Source: an uncultured Erysipelotrichaceae bacterium (GTDB lineage Bacteria; Bacillota_I; Bacilli_A; Erysipelotrichales; Erysipelotrichaceae). From it: a DNA stretch of 7,186 nucleotides. Location of the stretch: assembly GCA_900314345.1 (NCBI GenBank), contig OMUX01000281.1, forward strand, positions 1-7,186. Reading direction: 5' to 3'. The notes under the pieces were generated by a model, which saw nothing but the letters and a program-made list of their open reading frames with translations, did not search any database and was not told the DNA's origin. A program made the translations under genes and the position numbers. The number at the start of each line of letters is the position of its first letter. Position 1 is the first letter of the stretch. Positions 6,343 through 7,186 of the stretch are shown in pieces.

Positions 6343-7186
6343 AACAGATCGTCAATCGATACAAGAACAGCGTTTTCTTCAGCTGCTCTGCGCTTCACAG
6401 GCTCACTGAATCCGGATCTGCTGAAGAAATAAAGATAATAACGAGTGACATTCGGGAATGCTTTAACTGCATTGATGGTATCGTCATAATCTTCCATGAC
6501 AAACGGTGTATTCTTGAATTTGCATTCACAGAAAATACCTTGTTTTCCATCTTTGGAAAGTCCAAGGATGTCTACATCATCCTGTGCTTTTAAAGCAGGA
6601 TTGCTGCCCCACCATTTTCCAAGATAATAAGGAATGAAGGGGAGCTTACCAGCTTTTGCCACCCGGACAAGGTATTCCTGACAGATGCCTTCAAATGTCA
6701 GCCCCATGTAGTCAGAAAGGTTCTTTGAGATTTCTTTTGCGGCATCCTGCGGCCCCAGCAGATCATAGTAATTGTGATTGGAAAATTCGAACTGATACCA
6801 GAATCTGAAGAAATTGTCTTTTATTTTATAGATTGCATTCTTACTTTTCTCTGAATCTCCACAAGGAACAGTTTTTTCAACAAGGCGCAGATTCTGCAGT
6901 GTGATCAGATACTTGCTGACCTTGGTGCGGTCTTCATGAATCCGGTCTCCGATTCTTGTGGGTGTATTAATGCCCTGTGATATTGCGGTGAGAATACTGT
7001 TGTACACTGCAGGCTCTCTGGTTTCCATACGCAGGAAAACCTGAGGCTCATCTTTCAGAAAGGCTCCGTTTCTAAGCAGATGTTGTTCGAGGTTCTGCTC
7101 AATCGAAAGCGTCTCATCGAAGGCAATCAGATACCGGGGAATACCTCCGAGAATTCCGTATGCAAGCAGCTTATTCACATTGGAAT
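6333..7186 (-). CDS. DUF234-type AAA ATPase, C-terminal part (5' end outside the window)
   Basis: The frame is open from the right edge to the TGA at 6335-6333. The visible 280-odd residues match the C-terminal half of archaeal-type ATPases with a DUF234 domain. The P-loop domain that normally precedes AYGILGGIPRYL is outside the window, so the GTG at 7178 is not taken as the true start. Residue numbers below count from that GTG. First comes the lid region with GILGGIPRYL and LRMETREPAVYNSIL, then a winged-helix segment (about 58-103), then the linker IKDNFFRFWYQF (118-130). The DUF234 domain (about 140-281) shows a PD-(D/E)xK-like set: E163, D203 (DDVDILG) and E218-x-K220 (CECKF). The biological role of this family is not settled; nuclease activity is an inference from the motif. 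Parts are strikingly AT-rich (6781-6840 has 17 G/C of 60), unlike its neighbours, which hints at horizontal gain. Confidence 0.88.
   Translation of the reverse strand, partial: SNVNKLLAYGILGGIPRYLIAFDETLSIEQNLEQHLLRNGAFLKDEPQVFLRMETREPAVYNSILTAISQGINTPTRIGDRIHEDRTKVSKYLITLQNLRLVEKTVPCGDSEKSKNAIYKIKDNFFRFWYQFEFSNHNYYDLLGPQDAAKEISKNLSDYMGLTFEGICQEYLVRVAKAGKLPFIPYYLGKWWGSNPALKAQDDVDILGLSKDGKQGIFCECKFKNTPFVMEDYDDTINAVKAFPNVTRYYLYFFSRSGFSEPVKRRAAEENAVLVSIDDLFRL

Overview
The window looks like a chromosomal segment of a low-to-mid GC Bacillota. The two lipoprotein signal peptides, the purine-rich ribosome binding sites, the PucR-type regulator and the MgtE transporter fit a gut or oral anaerobe, possibly Erysipelotrichia-like. 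That placement is an impression from protein style, not a proven assignment. No phage, insertion sequence, CRISPR array, tRNA or rRNA was found.

Left part (1-1296, + strand): the 3' end of a polar amino acid ABC transporter operon. The C-terminal half of the ATPase is followed by its substrate-binding lipoprotein (from memory most like cysteine-binding CjaA-type proteins) and then a clear intrinsic terminator. The permease gene is not in view.

Middle (1297-4876, + strand): a roughly 370-base AT-rich leader region ends in two inverted repeats and an extended -10 promoter. It precedes a secreted, membrane-anchored FMN/FAD flavoprotein reductase of the fumarate/urocanate reductase superfamily. 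The covalent-FMN motif and the FAD site are intact, but the residues that bind and protonate fumarate in classical enzymes are replaced, so the physiological electron acceptor is probably something else. A terminator separates it from a PucR/CdaR-type regulator. The regulator has no Shine-Dalgarno sequence, and its predicted transcription start falls on the ATG, so it may be a leaderless mRNA. Adjacency suggests, but does not prove, that the regulator controls the reductase.

Right part (4862-7186, - strand): mgtE, a CBS-domain magnesium channel, runs convergently into the regulator gene. The two coding ends overlap by 15 bases, with an 8-bp perfect dyad at the junction. Upstream of mgtE is the C-terminal part of an AAA ATPase of the DUF234 type, with a PD-(D/E)xK-like nuclease motif and AT-rich patches. 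It is cut by the window edge, so its P-loop domain is not visible.

The most interesting candidate is the reductase with its dyad-rich promoter and the neighbouring regulator: a possible sensing-and-respiration unit for an unidentified organic electron acceptor.
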